Shown here one piece after another: positions 1 to 4,319 of a stretch of DNA of 10,389 bases (the stretch's first letter is position 1; every line of letters begins with the position of its first letter). The notes under the pieces are model-generated. The model was given only the letters and a program-made list of their open reading frames with translations. It ran no database searches and was not told the origin of the DNA. A program made the translations under genes and the position numbers. The DNA is from Candidatus Aenigmatarchaeota archaeon (GTDB taxonomy: Archaea; Aenigmatarchaeota; Aenigmatarchaeia; GW2011-AR5), in contig JACQNW010000099.1 of the NCBI GenBank assembly GCA_016202845.1, forward strand, positions 1-10,389, read 5' to 3'.

Positions 1-18
1 TATTATTTGATTTTTCAT
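1..18 (-). CDS. possible start of a leftward gene, cut by the window edge
   Basis: An ATG on the minus strand opens a frame (MKNQII) that runs off the window. An AT-rich stretch at 31-45 lies about the right distance upstream to be a TATA box for a leaderless transcript. Six codons are too few to identify a product. In many archaea L24e or nucleoside diphosphate kinase follows S28e, but these residues match neither start that I know. The 80 bases between this point and the S28e stop hold a 10-bp palindrome GTGATATCAC (69-78) and, just after the S28e stop on the minus strand, a T-rich CCTTTTCTTTC stretch that could end the ribosomal transcript. Confidence 0.2.
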
Positions 19-100
19 GATATTCGCCAATTAATATTTTATTTTCTTTTCCCGAGGGTTTTCTTTGCGTGATATCACTATAACACACGAAAGAAAAGGC

Positions 101-319
101 TCACCTACGTCCGAAACTGCCGACAGACTCCATTTCAGTCTCCCTAAGCATCAGCACGTCGCCGACGCGAACAGGGCCCATTATATTTCTTGTAAGAATC
201 TTGCCCTTGTCCCTTCCGTCTGTTAGTCGGCATTTTACCTTTATCAAGCCTTTTGTTCCACCACGGCCTAAAATAGTAATTACTTCAGCCGGTGTCTCAT
301 CTTCAGGAATATTTATCAC
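101..319 (-). CDS. rps28e: 30S ribosomal protein S28e
   Basis: Small-subunit ribosomal protein of the archaeal/eukaryotic S28e family, an OB-fold protein near the mRNA exit channel. The 72-residue product has the family core: TPAEVITILGR near the N-terminus, then RDKGKILTRNIMGPVRVGDVLMLRETE. The family's C-terminal ESEREAR-like motif reads RETEMES here. It lies 4 bases after the L7Ae stop on the same strand, the common archaeal L7Ae-S28e order, so the two are surely cotranscribed. The start is uncertain. The only in-frame standard start is GTG at 319, which sits inside a perfect Shine-Dalgarno match AGGTGAT (minus strand, 321-315). Either initiation occurs there by translational coupling, or a non-standard codon just downstream is used. 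Family identity is certain; the first few residues are not. Confidence 0.95.
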   Translation of the reverse strand: MINIPEDETPAEVITILGRGGTKGLIKVKCRLTDGRDKGKILTRNIMGPVRVGDVLMLRETEMESVGSFGRR

Positions 320-323
320 CTAA

Positions 324-638
324 TTATTTGTTCAAATCTTCAAGCTTATTTTTTGCTTCGCCAGCGTCTACAACGGCAACTGCAGCTGTTGAAACTGCCA
401 AGCCAGCTGCACGGCCCAGCTCATTTTTTGACGGTATTGTGTACATAGGTATTTTTTTCTCGTCTGATAATGGCTGCAAATGCATTATGATCTCAGGAGG
501 ATCAACATCTTCAGCCACTACAACCAATTTTGCTATTCCGCGCTCAACTGCTTTTGTTGTTTCGTTTACGCCTTTTCGAATTTTGCCTGTGTCTCTTGCT
601 ATTTCTACGACTTCCAGAATGTCCTCCGGTTTTGTCAT
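324..638 (-). CDS. rpl7ae: 50S ribosomal protein L7Ae / kink-turn binding protein
   Basis: L7Ae binds kink-turn RNA. In archaea it is a large-subunit ribosomal protein and also the core protein of C/D and H/ACA guide ribonucleoproteins and of archaeal RNase P. The 104-residue product is of normal family length. It shows KIRKGVNETTKAVERG (RNA-binding helix 2 region), LVVVAEDVDPPEIIMHL, then IPSKNELGRAAG and VSTAAVAVVD. I chose ATG at 638 rather than an in-frame TTG at 662, because GAGGTG lies 8 bases before it on the minus strand and the protein then starts at the usual place. It leads the S28e operon. Nop10, an H/ACA partner, is encoded about 2.2 kb to the right. Confidence 0.97.
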   Translation of the reverse strand: MTKPEDILEVVEIARDTGKIRKGVNETTKAVERGIAKLVVVAEDVDPPEIIMHLQPLSDEKKIPMYTIPSKNELGRAAGLAVSTAAVAVVDAGEAKNKLEDLNK

Positions 639-683
639 TGGACGACCACCTCGTAATTTCAAATACTATCTAATAAGAAAAGC

Positions 684-691
684 TATTTAAA
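684..691 (-). promoter_or_regulatory. TATA box for the L7Ae-S28e operon
   Basis: TTTAAATA on the minus strand. With the usual archaeal spacing of about 26 bases, transcription would begin near 662, giving a leader of roughly 24 bases that contains the GAGGTG ribosome binding site. This is positional inference from sequence only. Confidence 0.6.
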
Positions 692-781
692 GTGGTTGGA
701 TTTTGCCCCAAACACTTGTTCCGTGTGATGATCTGTTGTTCCATTGGTGAGTACTGTTGGCAATTCAAGACAAAAAATTGC

Positions 782-789
782 TTATTTAA
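782..789 (+). promoter_or_regulatory. TATA box for S27e
   Basis: TTATTTAA, centred about 34 bases before the S27e ATG. The predicted start near 812 gives a leader of about 8 bases with no Shine-Dalgarno sequence, so the message is nearly leaderless. The 90 bases between this box and the opposed L7Ae promoter contain nothing else I can support. Confidence 0.55.
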
Positions 790-819
790 GTTTTGTTGCT
801 GAATTTCTAAGAGATTATT

Positions 820-1002
820 ATGGACAGACAGCAGCCAAAGAGCAAATTCCTGAAAGTAAAGTGCAAGAAATGCAAGAATGAACAGATTATTTACAACAAG
901 GCAGCAACCGTGGTAAAATGCCTTGTGTGTGAAGCTGTTTTAGCAGAACCCACAGGCGGCCATGCAAACATAACGACAACTGTCGTGGAAGCTATGGAAT
1001 AG
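820..1002 (+). CDS. rps27e: 30S ribosomal protein S27e (zinc ribbon)
   Basis: Small-subunit ribosomal protein with a structural zinc ribbon. The 60-residue product has the expected two knuckles, C15-x2-C18 and C34-x2-C37. The family signature follows, with FLKVKCKKC, VVKCLVCE and LAEPTGGHA, the last being the conserved turn after the second knuckle. Length is normal. In many archaea this gene sits directly upstream of aIF2-alpha, often preceded by L44e. Here L44e is absent, and aIF2-alpha begins 750 bases further on beyond two leftward orphan genes. The 3' end converges on the first of these with an 11-base gap and no obvious T-rich terminator. Confidence 0.95.
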   Translation: MDRQQPKSKFLKVKCKKCKNEQIIYNKAATVVKCLVCEAVLAEPTGGHANITTTVVEAME

Positions 1003-1013
1003 CTGCAGGCCTT

Positions 1014-1283
1014 TCATGCCGTTCTTCCGATCTCATGCATTCTGATATACCCATAATAATTACCTACTACAACAGGTTCTTCTCTTCTGCGCAATTCCAT
1101 TTCATCTATATCAAGATACAATCCATCCACATTTGCCGCAGAATCAGGTATGGATGAAAGGTACAATCCGTCTTTTAATTCCCTGTAAGAAAGTCGTCCA
1201 TTCTGGAATTGCGTGAGTAACGCTTCAAACTCTTTTTTTGGCACTTCAAAGCGAGCTCCATCAACCATAACACGATGGCGCAT
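1014..1283 (-). CDS. orphan small protein, paralogue 1 of a tandem pair
   Basis: An 89-residue protein I do not recognise. It is clearly related to the next gene upstream on the same strand (1308-1589). Both begin M-x-H-x-V-x-V-(D/N)-G-x-x-F-x-(V/I)-P. Both have a central QF...Y-x-x-LK segment and an IP pair, and both end in a D-x-ME...R...P-(V/I)-x-(V/I)-GNY motif (GNY at 74-76 here). No membrane segment, signal peptide or cysteine is present. It is acidic and basic in patches, with RRREEP before GNY. The start is fixed by a TATA-like TTTAAATAA (1305-1313) centred about 25 bases upstream, which implies a leaderless message. It faces S27e tail to tail. Function unknown. The alternating hydrophobic N-terminus suggests a small beta-rich fold, which is a guess. 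Confidence 0.75.
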   Translation of the reverse strand: MRHRVMVDGARFEVPKKEFEALLTQFQNGRLSYRELKDGLYLSSIPDSAANVDGLYLDIDEMELRRREEPVVVGNYYGYIRMHEIGRTA

Positions 1284-1304
1284 AATTTTTCTTGATCCTT
1301 AGTT

Positions 1305-1313
1305 TATTTAAAT
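1305..1313 (-). promoter_or_regulatory. TATA box for orphan paralogue 1
   Basis: TTTAAATAA on the minus strand, overlapping the stop codon of the upstream paralogue. The sequence from here to the ATG at 1283 resembles that between the box at 1724-1733 and the remnant start at 1705: GATTTAAATAAAC versus GATTAAATAAAC, then AAGGA, with 31 and 30 bases from GATT to ATG. Confidence 0.55.
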
Positions 1314-1589
1314 CAACCTTGCCGCAATTATGACCTTGTCCGGATCATAATTTCCTATAGAAATGGGCTGGCGGGATTCCTGAGCTTCCATCAGGTCAAA
1401 GTTCAAGTAACCCATATGGCCATTCTGGGCGCTTTCACTTACTGCATGCGGAATCTCCTGCTCCATCAGGGCAATTTTCAGCGCTTTGTAATCTATTTTT
1501 TCTTGCCTTGTAAATTGCGACATAATTTCAAAAAGAGCGCCACCAGGTATTGCAAATATTTTGCCGTTGACTTTTACCGGATGTGCCAT
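1308..1589 (-). CDS. orphan small protein, paralogue 2 of a tandem pair
   Basis: A 93-residue relative of the 1014-1283 product. It shares the start pattern MAHPVKVNGKIFAIP, the QF and Y-x-x-LK segments, an IP pair, D-L-ME...R-Q-P and a GNY motif (79-81), followed by a different hydrophobic tail. It differs by small insertions in the middle. There are no cysteines, membrane segments or known catalytic motifs. The start at 1589 is supported by the TATA-like box at 1611-1620 (about 26 bases) and by the paralogue's start. Each copy has its own promoter, so they are tandem single genes rather than an operon. The pair sits between S27e and aIF2-alpha, which are usually adjacent in archaea, so it is a lineage-specific insertion. 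Function unknown. Confidence 0.75.
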   Translation of the reverse strand: MAHPVKVNGKIFAIPGGALFEIMSQFTRQEKIDYKALKIALMEQEIPHAVSESAQNGHMGYLNFDLMEAQESRQPISIGNYDPDKVIIAARLI

Positions 1590-1610
1590 GACTTACTATT
1601 GGCATGACCA

Positions 1611-1620
1611 AATATATATT
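1611..1620 (-). promoter_or_regulatory. TATA box for orphan paralogue 2
   Basis: AATATATATT, centred about 26 bases upstream of the ATG at 1589, which predicts a leaderless transcript. Confidence 0.6.
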
Positions 1621-1675
1621 GCTTAGCTTTTGGAATAAGATTTACAGAAAAGGATTATTTTCTAAAAGTCAGTTT

Positions 1676-1705
1676 TCATCCATCAACTTTTACAGGATGT
1701 GCCAT
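1676..1705 (-). pseudogene. nine-codon remnant of a third orphan paralogue
   Basis: Minus-strand ATG at 1705 reads MAHPVKVDG and then TGA. The first 18 bases match paralogue 2 at all but one position, and the next nine (GTTGATGGA) are identical to paralogue 1. The sequence 5' of the ATG also resembles the promoter region of paralogue 1. Nothing downstream (1592-1675) resembles the rest of the family in any frame that I read. It is therefore a duplicated promoter plus first codons whose body is lost. The alternative is a deliberately kept nine-residue mini-ORF. It lies in the space divergent from aIF2-alpha. Confidence 0.6.
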
Positions 1706-1723
1706 AAAATTTGTTTATTCCTT

Positions 1724-1733
1724 GTTTATTTAA
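1724..1733. promoter_or_regulatory. TATA box of aIF2-alpha, possibly bidirectional
   Basis: The near-palindromic GTTTATTTAATC region. Its centre is about 27 bases before the aIF2-alpha ATG (1756) and about 24 bases from the opposed remnant ATG (1705). It can therefore serve a leaderless aIF2-alpha transcript and, in principle, one in the other direction. Confidence 0.5.
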
Positions 1734-1755
1734 TCGTTTACTGATAAGGTTCATC

Positions 1756-2514
1756 ATGGTACGAAGACGAGGAATGCCAACCCAGGGAGAACTTGTTGTT
1801 TGCACGATCACAAAGGTCAATCCAAATTCTGCATTTGCAAAGCTTGACGAATACGACAATAAGGAAGGCATGATACACATATCAGAGGTAAGCAGCGGAT
1901 GGGTAAAGGATATCAGGAATCATGTCAGGACAGGACAGCAGTTTATAGCAAAAATCACCCGTCTGGAAAACAACAATATTTCTTTGTCGATAAAAAAAGT
2001 CGACAAAAACCAGGAAAACTTCAAGATGAAGGAATACAGGCTTAGCCAGAGGGCTGAGAAGCTGCTGGAAATAGCTGCCAAGCAGATAGGCAAAGACCTT
2101 CCAAAAGCATACGAAGAAGTCGGCTATCTGCTGCAGGAAGCATTCGGCTCTTTATACGAAGGCTTCAAGGCCGCACTGACGCCGGGAGCATTGGAGAAAA
2201 AGGGAATTCCTGAAAAATGGATACCAATGATAAAAGAATTGGCTGAAAAGAACATTGAGCAAAAGGAGTTTGAGTTCAGGGCAAAAATATTTATCAATTC
2301 TACAAAAAGCGACGGAATAGACGTAATAAAATCTATACTTGCAGAAGCACAGAAAAATGGCTTGCAAGTCCACTATATTGCGGCCCCTGAATATCTGGTA
2401 AAAATGAAAACAAAAAATGCCAAAAAGGGGGAAAAGGAATTCAATTCTGCTTTGGAAAGCATTGAAAAATCAGGAAAAGGCAGGGCAGAAGTAAGGGTAG
2501 AAGTGGTAAGATGA
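1756..2514 (+). CDS. eif2a: translation initiation factor aIF2, alpha subunit
   Basis: Alpha subunit of the heterotrimeric aIF2 that delivers initiator methionyl-tRNA to the small subunit. The 252-residue protein has three domains. An S1/OB domain spans about 8-88 (GELVVCTITKV, then LDEYDNKEGMIHISEVSSGWV with the conserved serines at 46-47 near the eukaryotic phosphosite). A helical domain follows (about 89-175, KEYRLSQRAEKLLEIA and LLQEAFGSLYEGFKAAL). A C-terminal alpha-beta domain (FRAKIFINSTKSDGIDVI to the end) contacts the gamma subunit. I chose ATG at 1756 over an in-frame ATG at 1711. MVRRRGMPTQGE is the expected N-terminus, and a TATA box at 1724-1733 predicts transcription starting at that ATG. 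The 3' end overlaps the next gene by ATGA. Confidence 0.97.
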   Translation: MVRRRGMPTQGELVVCTITKVNPNSAFAKLDEYDNKEGMIHISEVSSGWVKDIRNHVRTGQQFIAKITRLENNNISLSIKKVDKNQENFKMKEYRLSQRAEKLLEIAAKQIGKDLPKAYEEVGYLLQEAFGSLYEGFKAALTPGALEKKGIPEKWIPMIKELAEKNIEQKEFEFRAKIFINSTKSDGIDVIKSILAEAQKNGLQVHYIAAPEYLVKMKTKNAKKGEKEFNSALESIEKSGKGRAEVRVEVVR

Positions 2515-2846
2515 ATCCAACAGTATGGAATAACGGAATTACGTCTTATGTTGAAATTCAGCATCCTGATGAACATGTAATTTACAGGGCTGTAAAATGG
2601 CCGTGCGGTCCTGAAGGAGTTTTAAGATTGCATTTTTTAGATATCAGAACTTTTGGAAAGCGTATAGAATCATATGCAAAACATAGAAGTGTTTGGGTAG
2701 AGCTTTTGCCAGAAGACGGCGGGCCTAAAGTTTATAATTCAGGCACGCCAGAATATGAGGCTTTTGAAGCCTTGCTAACACATCCAGCATTTGATACTCG
2801 TGAATATTGCAGACAAGTTCTTAGAGCAGAAGGTGTACTGCAATGA
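2511..2846 (+). CDS. orphan small protein inserted between aIF2-alpha and Nop10
   Basis: A 111-residue soluble protein with no family that I recognise. It is joined by ATGA overlaps to aIF2-alpha before it (2511-2514) and to Nop10 after it (2843-2846), so it is translationally coupled and its start is well fixed. The sequence is rich in aromatic residues and mixed charge (ITSYVEIQHPDEHVIYRAVKW, then LRLHFLDIRTFGKRIE, then a helical C-terminus). It has two separated cysteines but no zinc motif, signal or membrane segment. The regular alternation suggests several beta strands followed by a helix, which is only a reading of the pattern. In most archaea Nop10 directly follows aIF2-alpha, so this gene is a lineage-specific insertion kept in perfect coupling. 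That argues it is expressed with the initiation factor. Confidence 0.8.
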   Translation: MNPTVWNNGITSYVEIQHPDEHVIYRAVKWPCGPEGVLRLHFLDIRTFGKRIESYAKHRSVWVELLPEDGGPKVYNSGTPEYEAFEALLTHPAFDTREYCRQVLRAEGVLQ

Positions 2847-2989
2847 TTAAATTCTGCAAATCTGAAAACCATTATACGATGAAGGAAGAATGCCACGGGC
2901 TGCGAACAAAGACGGCTCACCCGCCCAAGTTTTCCATAGAAGACAAATACGGTAAATACAGAAGGATGGCAAAAATTAATAAAGAATGA
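2843..2989 (+). CDS. nop10: H/ACA ribonucleoprotein subunit Nop10
   Basis: Nop10 bridges Cbf5, L7Ae and the guide RNA in archaeal H/ACA pseudouridylation complexes. The 48-residue product matches the family: YTMKEEC in the N-terminal half, then the invariant linker AHPPKFS-x-EDKYGKYRR. Archaeal members usually carry four zinc-binding cysteines. Here only C5 and C17 remain. The partner positions read as E8-N9 (normally C-G) and L20 (normally C), so the zinc site is probably lost, as in eukaryotic Nop10. It overlaps the preceding orphan by ATGA, and its own stop forms another ATGA with the broken frame that follows. Identity is very likely despite the missing cysteines, because the HPPKFS...YGKYRR segment and the position after aIF2-alpha agree. 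Confidence 0.92.
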   Translation: MIKFCKSENHYTMKEECHGLRTKTAHPPKFSIEDKYGKYRRMAKINKE

Positions 2990-3158
2990 AAATTTATTTG
3001 GAGGCGTATTAAAATTTGATGCGCGAAGGCAACGATTTTATGTTTTATGCGAGTTTGAACAACCGTCACTGCCATTTTTTGGAGAAAGCGAATCACCAGA
3101 CATTGAACGAAACATTTTAGAGACAAGATGTTATCTTTCAAGCGCTGACATATTATAG
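2986..3158 (+). pseudogene. frame-broken small gene coupled to Nop10
   Basis: After an ATG that overlaps the Nop10 stop (ATGA, 2986-2989), the other plus frame reads 56 codons of varied, protein-like sequence to TAG at 3156-3158. It includes NLFGGVLKFDARRQRFYVL, CEFEQPSLPFFGE and ILETRCYLSSADIL. That frame has no ATG, GTG or TTG start. The ATG frame instead stops after nine codons. One extra A in the run of four As after the ATG would join the two into a 57-residue protein. So this is a gene broken by a one-base loss, an assembly error in a homopolymer, or a site of frameshifting. The overlapping 33-codon frame from 3019 is less protein-like. Function unknown. Confidence 0.5.
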
Positions 3159-3250
3159 TTGACCAAACAAATAATCAGGTATTATAATTTGCTTCACTAT
3201 ATGTGGCCAACTTATAATAACATCCAAAATACTAAGTTGGTCAGCTATAA
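3153..3250. repeat. two alternative inverted repeats sharing one arm
   Basis: Three arms are visible. Arm A is TTATAGTTGACCAA (3153-3166, including the stop of the preceding broken gene). Arm B is TGGCCAACTTA (3204-3214). Arm C spans 3233-3250. C pairs with A through TTGGTCAGCTATAA (14 bp, one G-U) or with B through TAAGTTGGTCA (11 bp, one G-U), but not with both, since TTGGTCA is used in each. It lies at the end of the aIF2-alpha operon and upstream of the PAC2 promoter, so it may be a 3' structure, an operator with three half-sites, or a mobile-element remnant. The sequence 3251-3285 shows nothing else. Confidence 0.6.
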
Positions 3251-3285
3251 CACTTCTTCCTTATCGCCATGCAGCTTAACCAGTC

Positions 3286-3293
3286 TATATAAA
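3286..3293 (+). promoter_or_regulatory. TATA box for the PAC2 gene
   Basis: TATATAAA, centred about 26 bases before the ATG at 3316, predicting a leaderless message. This is one of the best TATA matches in the window. Confidence 0.65.
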
Positions 3294-3315
3294 CCGTGAA
3301 AACTATAATTCTAGA

Positions 3316-4080
3316 ATGGAATCCTGGATACATGTTTCTGAAAAAGTAAAGCTTAAAAATCCCATACTTATCGAAGGACTGCCTGGAATTGGCAATGTCG
3401 GCCGGGTGGCTACAGGATATCTGATAAATCAATTAAAAATGAAGAAATTTGCAGAGCTTTATTCCCCTCATTTTCTTCCTCTTGTACTTGTCCATGAAAA
3501 TTCAGAAGTGCATGTATTAAATCTGGAATTTCATTACATGAAGGGGAAGAGGGACATAGTAGTGTTGACAGGAGATACGCAGAGCATTTCGCCAGAAGGT
3601 CATTATGAAATATGCAGCAAGATAGTAGAATTTGCAGAAACACTAGGCATAAAGGAAATAATAACATTGGGCGGCTTTTCAGAAGGCAAGTCCATGAGCA
3701 AGCCTGCTGTGCTTGCCGCTGTCAACAACAAGGAGATGATTAAAAAATACAAGAAATTTGATATTGATTTTGGCAAAAAACATCAGGTGGGAACAATAAT
3801 TGGCGCGTCAGGCCTGCTGCTAGGGCTTGCCAAACCCAAAAAAATAGACGGCATATGCCTGTTGGGAGAGACCTCTGGAATGCCAATGCTTACAGATCCA
3901 AATGCAGCAGATGCTATACTCCATATTCTTGTAAAAATACTGGGCATAAAGCTTGATTTCACAATGCTCGAAAAAAGCATTGTGGAGATGCAGGAAAGAA
4001 TCAAAAAATCAGACGGCCTTCACAAGAGAATGCTTGAACAGCTTGGCGCAAAAGAAGAGCCTGTAAGATATATTGGATAG
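3316..4080 (+). CDS. PAC2-family proteasome assembly chaperone
   Basis: Homologue of archaeal PbaB-like / eukaryotic PAC2 proteins, which help assemble the 20S proteasome core. The annotation 'ATP-grasp superfamily' is sometimes carried over, but no ATP site is visible. The 254-residue protein has the family's N-terminal KNPILIEGLPGIGNVGRVA. It then has a central block VLTGDTQSISPEGHYEIC and the LGGF loop (ITLGGFSEGK). The hallmark GETSGMPMLTDPNAADAIL lies at about 194-212, followed by a charged helical C-terminus (EMQERIKKSDGLHKRMLEQL). Length is normal. It is the usual neighbour after Nop10 in archaea; here structured DNA and its own promoter separate it. The start is fixed by the TATA box 26 bases upstream. 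The 35-base hairpin repeat begins immediately after its stop. Confidence 0.92.
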   Translation: MESWIHVSEKVKLKNPILIEGLPGIGNVGRVATGYLINQLKMKKFAELYSPHFLPLVLVHENSEVHVLNLEFHYMKGKRDIVVLTGDTQSISPEGHYEICSKIVEFAETLGIKEIITLGGFSEGKSMSKPAVLAAVNNKEMIKKYKKFDIDFGKKHQVGTIIGASGLLLGLAKPKKIDGICLLGETSGMPMLTDPNAADAILHILVKILGIKLDFTMLEKSIVEMQERIKKSDGLHKRMLEQLGAKEEPVRYIG

Positions 4081-4115
4081 AGGACTTTGACAAATTATAG
4101 GTTAATCAAAGTTCT
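4081..4115 (+). repeat. 35-base hairpin repeat, copy 1
   Basis: Arms AGGACTTTGA (4081-4090) and TCAAAGTTCT (4106-4115) form a 10-bp stem with one G-U, starting at the base after the PAC2 stop. The unit matches the minus strand of 10003-10037 at nearly every position, loop included (CAAATTATAGGTTA versus CAAATTACAGGGTTG). It may end the PAC2 transcript or be a small dispersed repeat. There is no T-run directly after the stem. Confidence 0.7.
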
Positions 4116-4134
4116 CAATAAGCCTTTCCTTCAT

Positions 4135-4146
4135 GTTCTATAGAAC
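4135..4146. repeat. 12-bp perfect palindrome
   Basis: GTTCTATAGAAC, between the 35-base hairpin and the long stem element. It is the size and form of a dimeric regulator's binding site. With no loop it would not fold well as RNA, so a DNA operator is more likely than a hairpin. No second copy was seen. Confidence 0.4.
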
Positions 4147-4158
4147 TTGTCATCAATA

Positions 4159-4250
4159 CAGTACTCCCGCATGTGATCGAGTGTTAAAGAGCAGTTCTGA
4201 CGTTCTGCCTTATAGGCTTAAGAAGGCGGAACACACATGCGGGAGTACTG
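4159..4250. repeat. 92-base element with a perfect 17-bp stem
   Basis: CAGTACTCCCGCATGTG (4159-4175) and its exact reverse complement (4234-4250) enclose a 58-base interior. The 3' half of the interior is a second hairpin, GTTCTGCCTT with AAGGCGGAAC (4202-4211 and 4223-4232, one G-U), around an 11-base loop. The 5' half (4176-4201) is unpaired and holds an extra GTTCTG (4194-4199) that could compete for the same partner. No reading frame spans it. The arms are richer in G and C than the flanks. The element ends 13 bases before the rpoK TATA box. It could be a small structured RNA, a processing stem or a non-autonomous mobile element; none is proven. No target-site duplication is visible. Confidence 0.65.
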
Positions 4251-4262
4251 AAGAGAAATAGC

Positions 4263-4271
4263 TTTTAAATA
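4263..4271 (+). promoter_or_regulatory. TATA box for rpoK-rps2
   Basis: TTTTAAATA, predicting transcription from about 4293. The resulting leader of roughly 27 bases includes GAGGT (4312-4316), correctly spaced before the second of the two tandem ATG codons. Confidence 0.6.
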
Positions 4272-4319
4272 CCTTTGGTGCCTATTATGGATTTGCTTAA
4301 GAGCTTATTCAGAGGTTGA

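Noticed and set aside
69..78. GTGATATCAC as one of a pair of operators with the GATATCAC at 4517-4524 before rps2.
   Set aside because: The shared 8 bases are plausible by chance in AT-rich DNA, and the second site is not a full palindrome. It is noted but not called.
728..802. A 24-codon plus-strand frame with six cysteines (MICCSIGEYCW...) upstream of S27e.
   Set aside because: It runs through the S27e TATA box, has no ribosome binding site or promoter of its own, and shows no spacing that matches a known metal-binding motif.
1711..1755. A 15-residue N-terminal extension of aIF2-alpha from the ATG at 1711.
   Set aside because: It would be translated from DNA containing the TATA box. The family N-terminus is at MVRRRGMP, where leaderless transcription is predicted.
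3019..3120. A 33-codon plus-strand frame starting MREGNDF after a GGAGG.
   Set aside because: The GGAGG is about 14 bases from the ATG, too far. The overlapping frame is more protein-like and is positioned by an ATGA overlap.
4159..4250. Reading the 92-base element as a C/D box guide RNA, from GTGATCGA (C-like) and CTGA (D) at 4173-4200.
   Set aside because: The C box has two mismatches to RUGAUGA and the gap to the CTGA is too short for a normal guide with D' and C' boxes.
4159..4250. Reading the same element as a tRNA or a rho-independent-style terminator.
   Set aside because: There is no T-arm or acceptor pattern, and the stem is followed by AAGAGAAATAG rather than a T-run.
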